From Hephaestia caeni (GTDB taxonomy: Bacteria; Pseudomonadota; Alphaproteobacteria; Sphingomonadales; Sphingomonadaceae), in assembly GCF_003550065.1 (NCBI RefSeq), contig NZ_QXDC01000002.1:124001-188000 (forward strand): a stretch of 64,000 nt of DNA, given 5' to 3'. Position 1 is the first letter of the stretch. Each line of letters begins with the position of its first letter. Under the pieces are notes generated by a model. The model did no database searches. It was given only the letters and a program-made list of their open reading frames with translations, and had not been told where the DNA came from. Made by a program: the position numbers and the translations under genes. Below, one piece after another: positions 45,384 through 53,358 of the stretch.

Positions 45384-45749
45384 ATGAAGACTTGTCTCGT
45401 GGTCGACGATTCGAAGGTTATTCGAAAGGTCGCCCGCCACATCCTCGAAACGCTTGATTTCGAGGTTACCGAAGCCGGCGACGGGCGCGAGGCGCTCGAC
45501 GCGTGCCTCGCAAGCACGCCCGATGTGATTCTGCTCGATTGGAACATGCCGGTGATGAGCGGCATGGATTTCCTGCGCGCGCTGCGTGACCGGGCCTTCG
45601 CGCAGCGGCCCAAGGTGGTGTTCTGCACGACCGAGAACGGCATGGCTTATATCCGTGCCGCGATCGAGGCGGGCGCCGACGAATATGTGATGAAGCCGTT
45701 CGATCGCGAGACGCTCGAGAGCAAGCTCCAGATCGTCGGTATGGCCTGA
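45384..45749 (+). CDS. cheY: Response regulator CheY
   Basis: 121-residue single receiver domain. The acidic pair is in LVVDDSKVIRKV (Asp8-Asp9), the phospho-Asp in VILLDWNMPVMSG (about residue 53), the switch Thr in FCTTENG, and the Lys in VMKPFDR. It would bind the flagellar motor or act as phosphate sink. Located between cheW and cheB; no separate promoter evident. Confidence 0.92.
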   Translation: MKTCLVVDDSKVIRKVARHILETLDFEVTEAGDGREALDACLASTPDVILLDWNMPVMSGMDFLRALRDRAFAQRPKVVFCTTENGMAYIRAAIEAGADEYVMKPFDRETLESKLQIVGMA

Positions 45750-45765
45750 TTCGCGGCCCGCGCCC

Positions 45766-46839
45766 ATGTCCACATCGCCTCGCGAGGCAGCCCCGCATCC
45801 CCGGTTCGGCGCGACACCTGCGCGAATCCTGATCGTCGACGATTCGGTCGTCGCGCGCGCCGTGATCGGCCGCCTGATCGACAATGGCGAGCGCTTCATG
45901 GTCGCCGGGGCGGTGTCGGACGCGCACGCGGCACTGGCCTTCCTCGCCGACAATCGGGTCGATATGGTGCTGCTCGATATCGAGCTGCCAGGCATCGACG
46001 GGTTGTCGGCGCTTCCGGACATCATCGCCGCCGGCAACGGCGCCAAGGTGCTCGTCGTGTCGTCGAACGCGCATGACGGTGGCGCGGCGGCGATCCAGGC
46101 GCTCGCGCTGGGAGCGGCGGATACACTCGAAAAGCCCGCCGGCGGCGCGCATCTCGGCGCATTCGGCGATCTACTCGCGGCCAAGCTCGGGCGTCTCGTC
46201 CAGACGCAGGCGAGCGATCGCGGCGCGCCGACGCCGACGTGCTTTCCGCTGCCGCGCGGTGACGATTTCGATGTCGTCGCGATCGGTGCCTCGACCGGCG
46301 GCATCCACGCGCTCAGCCGCCTGCTGCGCGCGATCCCGCCCGATTTCGCGCTGCCTGTCCTCATCACCCAGCATCTGCCCGATTCGTTCATGCCCTATTT
46401 CGCAGCACAGATCGCCTTGCTTGCCGGGCGCCCCTGCGCGGTTGCTACCGAGCATATGCGGATCATGCCCGGCCGGGTGATCCTGGCGCCGGGCGACGCG
46501 CACATCCGTGTCGTCCGCTTGGGCGGCGGCGCGGCGATCCGGCTCGACCGGCAACCGGTACCGAGCGGATGTATGCCCTCGGTCGATCCCATGTTCGCCT
46601 CGGTCGCACGGGTCTACGGCGCGCGTGCGTTGGCGGTGGTGTTGAGCGGTATGGGCCGCGACGGGGCCGAGGGCGCGCGCGCGATCGCCGATGCCGGCGG
46701 CTGCGTCGTGGCGCAGGATCAGGCGAGTTCGGTTGTGTGGGGGATGCCCGGTGCGGTCGCCAATGCCGGGATCGCCTCGGCCGTCTTGACCCCCGACGCG
46801 ATCGGCCAGGTCGTCGTCGCGCGGCGGCGAATACCGTGA
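45766..46839 (+). CDS. cheB: Chemotaxis methylesterase CheB
   Basis: 357 residues: receiver domain (ILIVDDSVVARAV; Asp in VLLDIELPGIDG) and CheB methylesterase domain with the catalytic Ser in IGASTGG, His in ITQHLPDSF and Asp in GMGRDGAEGA. It demethylates or deamidates receptors to reset sensitivity. ATG 45766; the stop overlaps the cheR start as GTGA. Confidence 0.94.
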   Translation: MSTSPREAAPHPRFGATPARILIVDDSVVARAVIGRLIDNGERFMVAGAVSDAHAALAFLADNRVDMVLLDIELPGIDGLSALPDIIAAGNGAKVLVVSSNAHDGGAAAIQALALGAADTLEKPAGGAHLGAFGDLLAAKLGRLVQTQASDRGAPTPTCFPLPRGDDFDVVAIGASTGGIHALSRLLRAIPPDFALPVLITQHLPDSFMPYFAAQIALLAGRPCAVATEHMRIMPGRVILAPGDAHIRVVRLGGGAAIRLDRQPVPSGCMPSVDPMFASVARVYGARALAVVLSGMGRDGAEGARAIADAGGCVVAQDQASSVVWGMPGAVANAGIASAVLTPDAIGQVVVARRRIP

Positions 46840-47711
46840 CGGGGGCAGGGCCGCCCGGGCCGGTCGTCCGATCGAACCGCGCGATGAACGTTATCGCCGC
46901 GCTGCTCGAATCGCGCACCGGGCAACAGATCGACGCCAGCCGGGCATGGCGGATCGAAACCGCGCTAAAGCCGGTGCTTCGGGCACGCGGGATCGAGACC
47001 CTGGATGGGCTGGTGGCGCGCATACTCGACGGGCGCGCGCCCGAGCTTGCGGAGGAAGTGGTGGACGCGTTGCTCAATCAGGAAAGCTCGTTTTTCCGCG
47101 ACACGCAGGTGGTCGAGATGGTCGCCGATGCGGCGGCGCGCTTCGGGCGCGACAATCCGGGCCGGCGCGTGCGCCTCTGGTCGGCGGGCTGCTCGACCGG
47201 GCAGGAACCGCTGTCGCTCGCAATGCTGTTCAGCGAACAGGCCGGGTACGAGGCATCGTCGCGACCGGAGATCGTCGCGACCGACGTTTCCGATGCTGCG
47301 CTCGCCCGTGCGCGCGAGGGGCGCTATTCGCAGTTCGAGATCCAGCGCGGGCTGCCCGTCCGGCGGATGATGCAATGGTTCGAACGCGACGGCGCCGATT
47401 GGGTCGCGCGGCCCGAGCTGGTGCGCCAGGTCCAGTTCCGGCGCCAGAATCTCGTCGGCGATCCGCCGCCGGTGGGGCGTTTCGATATCGTGCTGTGCCG
47501 CAACGTCCTGCTCTATCTCGCGGCCGGCATGCGACGGCAGATTTTCGATACGTTCGCGCAGGTGATCCGCCCCGGCGGGTTGCTGGTGCTCGGCGCAGGC
47601 GAAACGGTGATCGGCCAGACCGACGCGTTCCGGCCGAGCCCCGCGTTCCGCGGGCTCTACGAGGCGACGGGCCGGGTGGCCGAATCGGTGCCGCTCGCGC
47701 GCGCCGGCTGA
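46836..47711 (+). CDS. cheR: Chemotaxis methyltransferase CheR
   Basis: SAM-dependent methyltransferase for receptor Glu residues. 291 residues from GTG 46836; ATG 46884 is an alternative, after which the conserved MNVIAALLESRTGQQ begins. SAM-binding motif LWSAGCSTGQEPLSLAM (about residue 115), NLVGDPPP and FDIVLCRNVLLYL are family markers. It closes the cheAWYBR set. Confidence 0.92.
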   Translation: MTGAGPPGPVVRSNRAMNVIAALLESRTGQQIDASRAWRIETALKPVLRARGIETLDGLVARILDGRAPELAEEVVDALLNQESSFFRDTQVVEMVADAAARFGRDNPGRRVRLWSAGCSTGQEPLSLAMLFSEQAGYEASSRPEIVATDVSDAALARAREGRYSQFEIQRGLPVRRMMQWFERDGADWVARPELVRQVQFRRQNLVGDPPPVGRFDIVLCRNVLLYLAAGMRRQIFDTFAQVIRPGGLLVLGAGETVIGQTDAFRPSPAFRGLYEATGRVAESVPLARAG

Positions 47712-47752
47712 GCGCGCTTTACAACCCGGCGCCGCCGCGCCAAGCCTCGGCG

Positions 47753-48436
47753 ATGATCGAGGCGCCGTCCCCCAATTTCGACGTGCGCGACCTGCCGGTC
47801 TCGATGATCGTGCTCCATTATACGGGCATGGAGACCGGCGAGGCCGCGATCGCGCGGCTGCGCGACCCCGAAGCCAAGGTGTCGTCGCATTATGTCGTCG
47901 CCGAAGACGGCATCGTGCTCCGCCTCGTCGACGAGGCCGACCGGGCGTGGCACGCGGGCAAATCGTCGTGGCGCGGCATCACCGACGTCAATTCGGCGTC
48001 GGTGGGGATCGAGATCGTCAATCCGGGCCATGAATTCGGCTATCGCCCCTTTCCCGACGCGCAGATCGCCGCGGTCGTGCGCCTCGTCGCCGGCATCAAG
48101 GACCGTCACGAGATCACGCGCGGCAACGTCGTCGGCCATTCGGATGTCGCCCCCGCGCGCAAGCGTGATCCCGGCGAGCTGTTCCCCTGGCACGAACTCG
48201 CGCGACGTCGGCTCGCGCTGCCGCGCCCGACGCGCAACCTGATGGATCCGCATTGGACCGAAGGCGGCTTCCTGATGGCGCTCGAGCGTTTCGGCTATGA
48301 CACCAGCGAGCCGATGGCGGCGATCATGGCGTTCCAGCGCCGCTTCCGCCCCGAGTTGGTCGATGGCGAAGTCGATGCCGAATGCCGCATGATCCTGCTC
48401 GCCCTGCTGCTTCCCCAGCCGCAGGGGGATGATTGA
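47753..48436 (+). CDS. N-acetylmuramoyl-L-alanine amidase (AmpD-like)
   Basis: 227 residues: an amidase_2 zinc domain with HYTGM (His about 22), WHAGKSSW and the second His in GHSDVAPARKRDPGELFPW, followed by a C-terminal peptidoglycan-binding-like stretch (FGYDTSEPMAAIMAFQRRFRP). No signal peptide is visible, so it may act in the cytoplasm on recycled muropeptides like AmpD. ATG 47753 is chosen; the longer open frame in front is shadow of cheR. Confidence 0.88.
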   Translation: MIEAPSPNFDVRDLPVSMIVLHYTGMETGEAAIARLRDPEAKVSSHYVVAEDGIVLRLVDEADRAWHAGKSSWRGITDVNSASVGIEIVNPGHEFGYRPFPDAQIAAVVRLVAGIKDRHEITRGNVVGHSDVAPARKRDPGELFPWHELARRRLALPRPTRNLMDPHWTEGGFLMALERFGYDTSEPMAAIMAFQRRFRPELVDGEVDAECRMILLALLLPQPQGDD

Positions 48437-48462
48437 TCGGCTTGCGGTGCCGGTCCGCTCAT

Positions 48463-48506
48463 CCACCCGACCTTCCAACGCCAGTATGATATGGGAGGTC
48501 GGGTGG
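48463..48506. repeat. Palindromic repeat upstream of RNase P RNA
   Basis: CCACCCGACCT / AGGTCGGGTGG (11 bp arms, 22-nt loop), followed by GGGGATTGGGCCGGCACCGC, which resembles the flank of the larger repeat at 60639-60716. Same repeat family, lying just before rnpB. Confidence 0.65.
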
Positions 48507-48560
48507 GGGATTGGGCCGGCACCGCTTCCCATAGCGCCGCGCAGGCGCTATTGCCGACAA

Positions 48561-48934
48561 CGTCAGAGGGCCGGGCGGCCGCGTTGCGCGTTCGCGCGCA
48601 CCGAGGAAAGTCCGGGCTCCACGGAAACGACGGTGCCGGGTAACGCTCGGCGGGGGTAACCCCAGGGAAAGTGCCACAGAGAGCAGACCGCCGACGCCCC
48701 CCGTGGGCAGGCAAGGGTGAAAGGGTGCGGCAAGAGCGCACCGCGCGGCCGGCAACGGCAGCGGCATGGCAAACCCCACCGGGAGCAAGACCGAATAGGG
48801 GTGCCACAGGGGCTTTGTTCCGGCCCGGCACCCGGGTTGGTCGCTTGATCCCGAACGCGAGTTCGGGGCTAGAGGAATGGTCGCACATCCCGCTTTGGCG
48901 GGAGGACAAAACCCGGCTTACAGGCCCTCTGACG
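48561..48934 (+). ncRNA. rnpB: RNase P RNA (class A)
   Basis: Catalytic RNA that trims the 5' end of tRNA precursors. The P1 helix is closed by CGTCAGAGGGCC (48561-48572) and GGCCCTCTGACG (48923-48934). Conserved parts are GAGGAAAGTCCGGGCTCC (about 48601), the ACAGAGAGCAGACCGCC region and GGCAAGGGTGAAAGGG before AGAGC, and the 3' segment ACAAAACCCGGCTTACAGGC. Length about 374 nt fits class A. It occupies most of the gap between the amidase and J-domain genes. Confidence 0.95.
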
Positions 48935-49092
48935 CCGATGCGAGGCGATTAGCGTCGCTAATCGTCGTTGCGCGCATCGGCGCGGCCGGCCTCGCATCAG
49001 CGAGGACCGACGGCGTGCGATTCACTCGCACGCTTGCGCCTATGGTTTGATCCTTGCTTGCGCTTCCCGGTTGGCGGCTTATGTCGGCAACG

Positions 49093-49629
49093 ATGTCCAC
49101 CGCGCGACGCTCGACCGACTGGGGCTTTCCCCGCTGGCGGGGCTACGGCTCCGAGCGTGAGGCCGTGCGCGTGCGCCTGTGTGATCGGCACGGCTGCGAG
49201 GAACCGGGCGACCGGCCGGCGCCCAAATCGCCCAACAGCAAAGATCGCTGGTATTTCTGCGAGCAGCATGCCGCCGAATACAACCGTAACTGGAATTATT
49301 TCGAAGGCCTGAGCGAGGAGGAAGCCAAGGCGCGCGAGGCTGAGGAACAGCGCGACGCCAGCGGCTTCGCGGAAGCCAAACATTATGGCTGGGGCGGGCC
49401 CGGCGACGGCAGCCGGTCGCGCGATGAGATGCGCGCGCTGGCGGTACTCGAGCTGGAACCCGACGCGGACTTCGCCGAGGTTCGCACTGCCTATCGCCGT
49501 CTCGCCAAGGCGAACCATCCCGATACCAACCCGAACGATGCCGAGGCGGCGGCGCGCTTCCAGGCGGTGCAGGCAGCCTACGACGTGCTGCGCATCGCCG
49601 AGGAAAACCGCGAATGGCGCCCCGATTGA
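49093..49629 (+). CDS. J-domain (DnaJ-like) protein
   Basis: 178 residues; N-terminal part with DRHGCEEPGD and FCEQHAAEYN (Cys/His pattern that could bind metal) and a C-terminal J domain (about 112-175) beginning ALAVLELEPDADFAEV with the invariant HPD in ANHPDTNP. It should stimulate a Hsp70. ATG 49093 is chosen, but ATG 49081 is equally possible. Domain order, with J at the C-terminus, is of the DnaJ class C type. Confidence 0.85.
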   Translation: MSTARRSTDWGFPRWRGYGSEREAVRVRLCDRHGCEEPGDRPAPKSPNSKDRWYFCEQHAAEYNRNWNYFEGLSEEEAKAREAEEQRDASGFAEAKHYGWGGPGDGSRSRDEMRALAVLELEPDADFAEVRTAYRRLAKANHPDTNPNDAEAAARFQAVQAAYDVLRIAEENREWRPD

Positions 49630-49666
49630 GGTGCAATGCTCCTGCGAAAGCAGGAGCGGACGGTTC

Positions 49667-50080
49667 CTAACCCGCCGAAACGTACCGCCCGGCGGTCGCG
49701 CGGATCAGCGCGATCATGTTGGGAATCCCCTGCGTTCGGTTCGAACTGAGCTGGTTCCTGAGGTCGAATGGCGCCAGCGCTCCCTCGATATCGGTCGCGA
49801 GGATATCGGCGGGTGCCTGGTCCTGCACCGTCAGCAGCACCAGCGCGATGATTCCCTTGGTGATCGCGGCGTTGCTGTCGGCCATGAAATGCAGCGCGCC
49901 GTCGTCGCGGACGGTGGGATAGACCCACACCGACGCCGAACACCCCCGCACCAGCGTCGCGTCGGTCTTGAGCGGTTCGGGCATCGGCGCCAGCGTTCGG
50001 CCCAGATCGATCAGCAGGCGATAGCGGTCGTCGCCGTCGAGGAACTCATATTCGTCTTGCAGTTCGGTGAGATGGCTCAT
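49667..50080 (-). CDS. sufE: Cysteine desulfuration protein SufE
   Basis: 137-residue sulfur acceptor for the cysteine desulfurase SufS. The persulfide Cys is in VRGCSASVWV (about residue 47), and the C-terminal LSSNRTQGIPNMIALI matches the family. Convergent with the J-domain gene. The two desulfurases in the window are 16-18 kb away. Confidence 0.93.
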   Translation of the reverse strand: MSHLTELQDEYEFLDGDDRYRLLIDLGRTLAPMPEPLKTDATLVRGCSASVWVYPTVRDDGALHFMADSNAAITKGIIALVLLTVQDQAPADILATDIEGALAPFDLRNQLSSNRTQGIPNMIALIRATAGRYVSAG

Positions 50081-50144
50081 GCCGCGCGAGCTAGGCGCTT
50101 CGAGCCGCTTTCACAATCCCGTCATCCCCGGCACGATGCGTGGA

Positions 50145-50387
50145 TCACAAATCCACCCCAGCCGCGATCGCTTCGAGCTTGCGGATGCGTTCCTTGAGAT
50201 CCGCGATCTCGATGCGCGCGCTCGCGTTGGGCAAGGTCCGGTCGCCTTCGGCCTCGTGCCGGGCAGCGAGTTCCTCGTGCTTGAGCTGGAGCCAGCCGCG
50301 CCAGCCGGTCAGCCCGGTATAGGCCAGCATCGCGATCGCCGCGAGGCCGGCGGAGGCCAGGGTCATGTAAAGAATGCTGTCAGTCAT
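50145..50387 (-). CDS. PspB-like small membrane protein, paralogue 5
   Basis: 80 residues: one N-terminal membrane helix (about 5-27) and a coiled-coil tail ending IADLKERIRKLEAIAAGVDL. It lacks the C-terminal EIxxLR part seen in its neighbours. Last gene of the Psp run; its start (ATG 50387 or 50390) overlaps the end of the preceding gene. Function unknown. Confidence 0.7.
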   Translation of the reverse strand: MTDSILYMTLASAGLAAIAMLAYTGLTGWRGWLQLKHEELAARHEAEGDRTLPNASARIEIADLKERIRKLEAIAAGVDL

Positions 50388-50646
50388 CATGACGCGTCCT
50401 TTCGTTGTTACGGTCGCGCAATGCTTCGATCTCACGGTCGAGGCGTGTGCTCGAATTGTCATCGGTGGCGAGTCGTTCGAGGGTCTGAATCCGCTCCTTG
50501 AGCGCGCGGACTTCCTCGCGAAGCCGGTCGGATTCCCGCCCATCTTCGCTGGACCGGGCGGTGTTTCCGGCGGTGTATCGCAGTTGGATGATCCGTCCGA
50601 TGACCACGATCATCACGATCATCACAACCATTTCTGGACCATTCAT
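50380..50646 (-). CDS. PspB-like small membrane protein, paralogue 4
   Basis: 88 residues: a very hydrophobic N-terminus (MNGPEMVVMIVMIVVIG) followed by a charged coiled coil. The tail has LKERIQTLERLATDD and REIEALRDRN, the module shared with other small genes of this locus. It overlaps the next gene. No known partner. Confidence 0.72.
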   Translation of the reverse strand: MNGPEMVVMIVMIVVIGRIIQLRYTAGNTARSSEDGRESDRLREEVRALKERIQTLERLATDDNSSTRLDREIEALRDRNNERTRHDD

Positions 50647-50676
50647 GTCAGGTTCTCCCTGCTATCTTTTCCGCGT

Positions 50677-50958
50677 TCAGTTCAGCGGGTCGACCGGTCG
50701 GTCGTCGCGCAGCTTGTCGATCTCGTCGGCAACCGCGATGCCGCGGTCGGTGATGATCCGTTCGAGCACGCGCACCCGCTGTTCGAGCCGCTCGGTATGC
50801 GCCGCATATTGCGCTGCCTTTTCGGCGGTTTGCACGCCCTGGATTTCCATCTGGCGCTCCTTGAGTTTCAGCCAGCGCTTGAACATGTCGCTCCCGATGC
50901 CGAGCACGACGGGGATGCCGACGACGATCGCGAAGAAGGCGATCATGTTGCTGTCCAT
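50677..50958 (-). CDS. PspB-like small membrane protein, paralogue 3
   Basis: 93 residues with an N-terminal helix (about 5-24), linker WLKLKERQMEIQG and coiled-coil module RVRVLERIITDRG plus EIDKLRDDRP. Topology as PspB: N-terminal anchor and cytoplasmic helical tail. Ribosome site GAGAAGG before ATG 50958. Confidence 0.75.
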   Translation of the reverse strand: MDSNMIAFFAIVVGIPVVLGIGSDMFKRWLKLKERQMEIQGVQTAEKAAQYAAHTERLEQRVRVLERIITDRGIAVADEIDKLRDDRPVDPLN

Positions 50959-50970
50959 TGGGCCTTCTCC

Positions 50971-51291
50971 TCAGTTCGCGGGGCCGCGCAGCCGCTCGAT
51001 CTCCTGATCGAGCAGGTGGCCGCTGTCGGTGACGATGCGTTCGACGGTCGCGAGCCGGTCCTTCATCGAGCCAAGCTCGGCACGCAGTTGCGCGTTCTCC
51101 TGGCTCAGCAGTTTGACGCGTTCGATCGTCTCGTTGCTTGTCCTGGGATAGACCGCCTGGCCCCACGCGCCGTCGAGCGGATAGCCGTTCTTGATCCGCA
51201 TCCAGGTGGTGAGTACCCAGCCGCCGATCGCAATCCCCATGATCATGAGGATGAGCGGCCCGAGACGCATGATGATGTCGGCAATGTCCAT
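50971..51291 (-). CDS. PspB-like small membrane protein, paralogue 2
   Basis: 106 residues: membrane helix (about 10-30), then MRIKNGYPLDG, a segment also found in the neighbour at 51303-51608 (VRAKHGYPLED), and the tail module RLATVERIVTDSG with EIERLRGPAN. It starts 11 bp after paralogue 1 ends, so the two form a run. Clearly a duplicate of that gene. Confidence 0.78.
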   Translation of the reverse strand: MDIADIIMRLGPLILMIMGIAIGGWVLTTWMRIKNGYPLDGAWGQAVYPRTSNETIERVKLLSQENAQLRAELGSMKDRLATVERIVTDSGHLLDQEIERLRGPAN

Positions 51292-51302
51292 CGCGTGATC
51301 CT

Positions 51303-51608
51303 TCAGTTCGCGTCGCGCAGCGAGTCGATCTCGCGGGCGGTTCGTTCGGCCGGATCGGTGGCGATCCGCTCGAGCACCCGCAGCCGTTCCTCGAGCCGGC
51401 CGATCTGCCCGGTCAGGCGCTCGTTCTCGCTCGACAGCAGTTCGATCTTGCGCTCGGCATCGGGGCTCTCGCCGCGATACGATCGGCCGCGCTTGCGGTT
51501 CTCGTCCTCCAGTGGGTAGCCGTGCTTGGCGCGAACCCAGGTGCGAAAGGCATGCGAGGCGCTGATTGCGGCCACGACCCCCACCGGCACCATCCAACCC
51601 ATATCCAT
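51303..51608 (-). CDS. PspB-like small membrane protein, paralogue 1
   Basis: 101 residues: MDMGWMVPVGVVAAISAS anchor helix, linker VRAKHGYPLED, basic stretch and coiled-coil tail RLRVLERIATDPA with EIDSLRDAN. The open frame extends further upstream into pspC, but ATG 51608 with GGGAGACA is the proper start. Confidence 0.78.
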   Translation of the reverse strand: MDMGWMVPVGVVAAISASHAFRTWVRAKHGYPLEDENRKRGRSYRGESPDAERKIELLSSENERLTGQIGRLEERLRVLERIATDPAERTAREIDSLRDAN

Positions 51609-51637
51609 TATCTTGTCTCCCCTATGTGCCGGGCGGT

Positions 51638-52018
51638 TCAGCGAAGCTGTTCGATCTCGTCGGCAAGGCGCGTGTTGCGGCTGGTGTACATCAGTTCGAT
51701 GTCGGCGAGCCGGCGGTCGATGTCGCGAAACTTGGAGCGCACCTCGGCGGTCGAGCGGCGCGGATTGGTTCGCACGCCCTGCCAGAATTTGGTGTCCTCG
51801 GGCGAGGTGTAATAATGCTCGATCGGCTTCTTGGGGGCGAACCAGGCGGCGGCGATGTAACCGAGAAAGGCCCATCCGCTCGTCGCGAGCGTCAGCAGCA
51901 CCATGCCGACCCGCACCAGCGTCACGTCGAGCCCGGTATAATCCGCGATCCCCGCGCACACGCCCAGCCATTTGCCGTTATGCTTGTCGAGATAGAATTG
52001 GGTGCGGCGGTCTGACAT
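51638..52018 (-). CDS. pspC: Phage shock protein C
   Basis: 126 residues with the PspC domain: FYLDKHNGKWLGVCAGIADYTG (about residues 8-29) and a membrane helix (about 38-60). The C-terminal 40 residues are an extension whose last part (RRLADIELMYTS, ADEIEQLR) repeats the coiled-coil module of the small PspB-like proteins encoded downstream. One base separates it from pspB. PspB and PspC are the usual stress sensors that bind PspA. Confidence 0.9.
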   Translation of the reverse strand: MSDRRTQFYLDKHNGKWLGVCAGIADYTGLDVTLVRVGMVLLTLATSGWAFLGYIAAAWFAPKKPIEHYYTSPEDTKFWQGVRTNPRRSTAEVRSKFRDIDRRLADIELMYTSRNTRLADEIEQLR

Positions 52019-52019
52019 C

Positions 52020-52295
52020 TCAGTTCCTCCTCATGACGTCATAGTCTTCGAGCCGGCGCTCCTGCGCGGGCGGATCGAGCGGTTTCCAGTCGGGATGGTC
52101 GGCGGCGATGATTCGTTCGATCGTCGCAAGCCGATCCTCAAGCCGGCGGGCGGTGTAGTGCAGATCGTCGAGCAGCTTCTCGTCCTCGCCGGTCAATGAC
52201 GGCGCCTGCTTCCACTTGGTGATGTAGTGGAGGAGGAGCCAGGGCAGTCCCACGACGATGCCGAGGATGCCCATCCACATCAAAAGATCAGCCAT
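52020..52295 (-). CDS. pspB: Phage shock protein B
   Basis: 91 residues: membrane helix (about 3-24), WKQAPSLTGEDEKLLDDLHYTARRLEDR and IERIIAADHPDW, matching PspB with its leucine-zipper-like helix. It lies 4 bp from pspA and 1 bp from pspC. It would relieve PspA inhibition of PspF on membrane stress. Confidence 0.88.
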   Translation of the reverse strand: MADLLMWMGILGIVVGLPWLLLHYITKWKQAPSLTGEDEKLLDDLHYTARRLEDRLATIERIIAADHPDWKPLDPPAQERRLEDYDVMRRN

Positions 52296-52299
52296 CGGC

Positions 52300-52968
52300 T
52301 CAATCCTCCTTGTTCATCTTGGCCTTCAGCGCCGCGAGATCGGCCTCGACCTTCTCGCTCGAGCGCAGTTCGGCGATCTCCTCGTCGAGTGTTTTCTGCG
52401 GCGCGCCCAGCGACAACGCATCGGCGCGGCCTTCGGCCATATCGACGCGGCGTTCGAGCACGTCGAAGCGTGAGAAGGCATCCTGCGTCTTGGGGCCGGC
52501 ATAGATCTCGCGCATCCGCACGCGGTTGGTGGCGCTCTCCAGCCGGGTCTGAATCGAATTCTGCCGGTTGCGTGCTTCGCGCAGCTTGGTTTGCAGCTTG
52601 GCGATGTCTTCCTCCGACGCGCGCAGCGCGTCGTCGAGCACGGTGATCTCGGATTGGAGCTGCTCGCCCATGTCGGCGGCCTTCTGGCGCTCGATCAGCG
52701 CGGCCTTGGCGAGATCCTCGCGATCCTTCGACAATGCCAGCTCGGCCTTCTCGGTCCAGTTCTCCTGGAGCTTGTCGAGCTTCGCGATATGGCGGCGCAT
52801 CTCCTTCTGGTCGGCGATGGTGCGCGCGGCGGACGCGCGGACCTCGACCAGCGTTTCCTCCATCTCGAGGATGATCATGCGGATCATCTTGGCCGGGTCC
52901 TCGGCCTTGTCGAGCAGATCGGTGAAGTTGGCGGCGATGATGTCTCGGGTCCGCGAAAAGATACCCAT
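52300..52968 (-). CDS. pspA: Phage shock protein A
   Basis: 222-residue PspA/IM30 protein, almost entirely coiled coil. It starts MGIFSRTRDIIAANFTDLLDKAEDP, the membrane-binding amphipathic helix and conserved DP. It inhibits PspF and, when released, polymerises on damaged inner membrane. First of the core psp genes after the small exported peptide gene. Confidence 0.94.
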   Translation of the reverse strand: MGIFSRTRDIIAANFTDLLDKAEDPAKMIRMIILEMEETLVEVRASAARTIADQKEMRRHIAKLDKLQENWTEKAELALSKDREDLAKAALIERQKAADMGEQLQSEITVLDDALRASEEDIAKLQTKLREARNRQNSIQTRLESATNRVRMREIYAGPKTQDAFSRFDVLERRVDMAEGRADALSLGAPQKTLDEEIAELRSSEKVEADLAALKAKMNKED

Positions 52969-53036
52969 GTGGTGGTGCTCCTAGGTGAACGGGGTGCCGG
53001 GGCGGGGCAAGGGAAGGCCCGCCCCGGCGCGTCGGG

Positions 53037-53186
53037 TCAAGCGAGGGGGCTGACGACGACGCTATCGGAAGACGCTGCCGTCGTCACGTGGGCCGGGGCC
53101 ACCGCGCCCAGCACGCAAGCGGTGCTGAAGACGAGGGTGCAGGCGACCGTGGCGACGGTGCGGGCGATGGTGTCAAACTTGAACAT
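53037..53186 (-). CDS. Small exported peptide at the head of the psp operon
   Basis: 49 residues: MFKFDTIARTVATVACTLVFSTACVLGAVAPA then a short Ser/Val tail (SSDSVVVSPLA). It looks like a signal-peptide protein with very little mature part. A good AGGAGA site lies 8 nt before ATG 53186. It is the first gene after the sigma-54-type promoter at 53241-53256. Not recognised as a family. Confidence 0.6.
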   Translation of the reverse strand: MFKFDTIARTVATVACTLVFSTACVLGAVAPAHVTTAASSDSVVVSPLA

Positions 53187-53240
53187 GGCGATTCTCCTGA
53201 ACCTCTGATTGGGCCGCCGTGATGGCGTTGCCCTGTACTT

Positions 53241-53256
53241 TGCAGAAGCCGTGCCA
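53241..53256 (-). promoter_or_regulatory. Sigma-54-type promoter of the psp operon
   Basis: Minus strand reads TGGCACG-gctt-CTGCA, matching the -24/-12 consensus TGGCACG-N4-TTGCA with one mismatch. It is 55 bp upstream of the exported-peptide start and divergent from pspF, exactly where a PspF-dependent promoter is expected. Confidence 0.75.
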
Positions 53257-53325
53257 AATGCCGGTTGAGCGAAAAAATCGCGCATTCCAGCCCTGTTTTA
53301 TTCACACCATACACTTTCCATCTTG

Positions 53326-53358
53326 CCAACCCTTGGTGGAATACGCCAATGCTTGGCG
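53326..53358. promoter_or_regulatory. Two CCAA-N3-TTGG boxes, candidate PspF enhancer sites
   Basis: CCAA-ccc-TTGG (53326-53336) and CGCCAA-tgc-TTGGCG (53344-53358) lie 20 bp apart and about 70-100 bp from the sigma-54 promoter, the usual distance for an activator site. The second ends at the base before the pspF ATG (53359), so binding there could also repress pspF. Confidence 0.5.
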
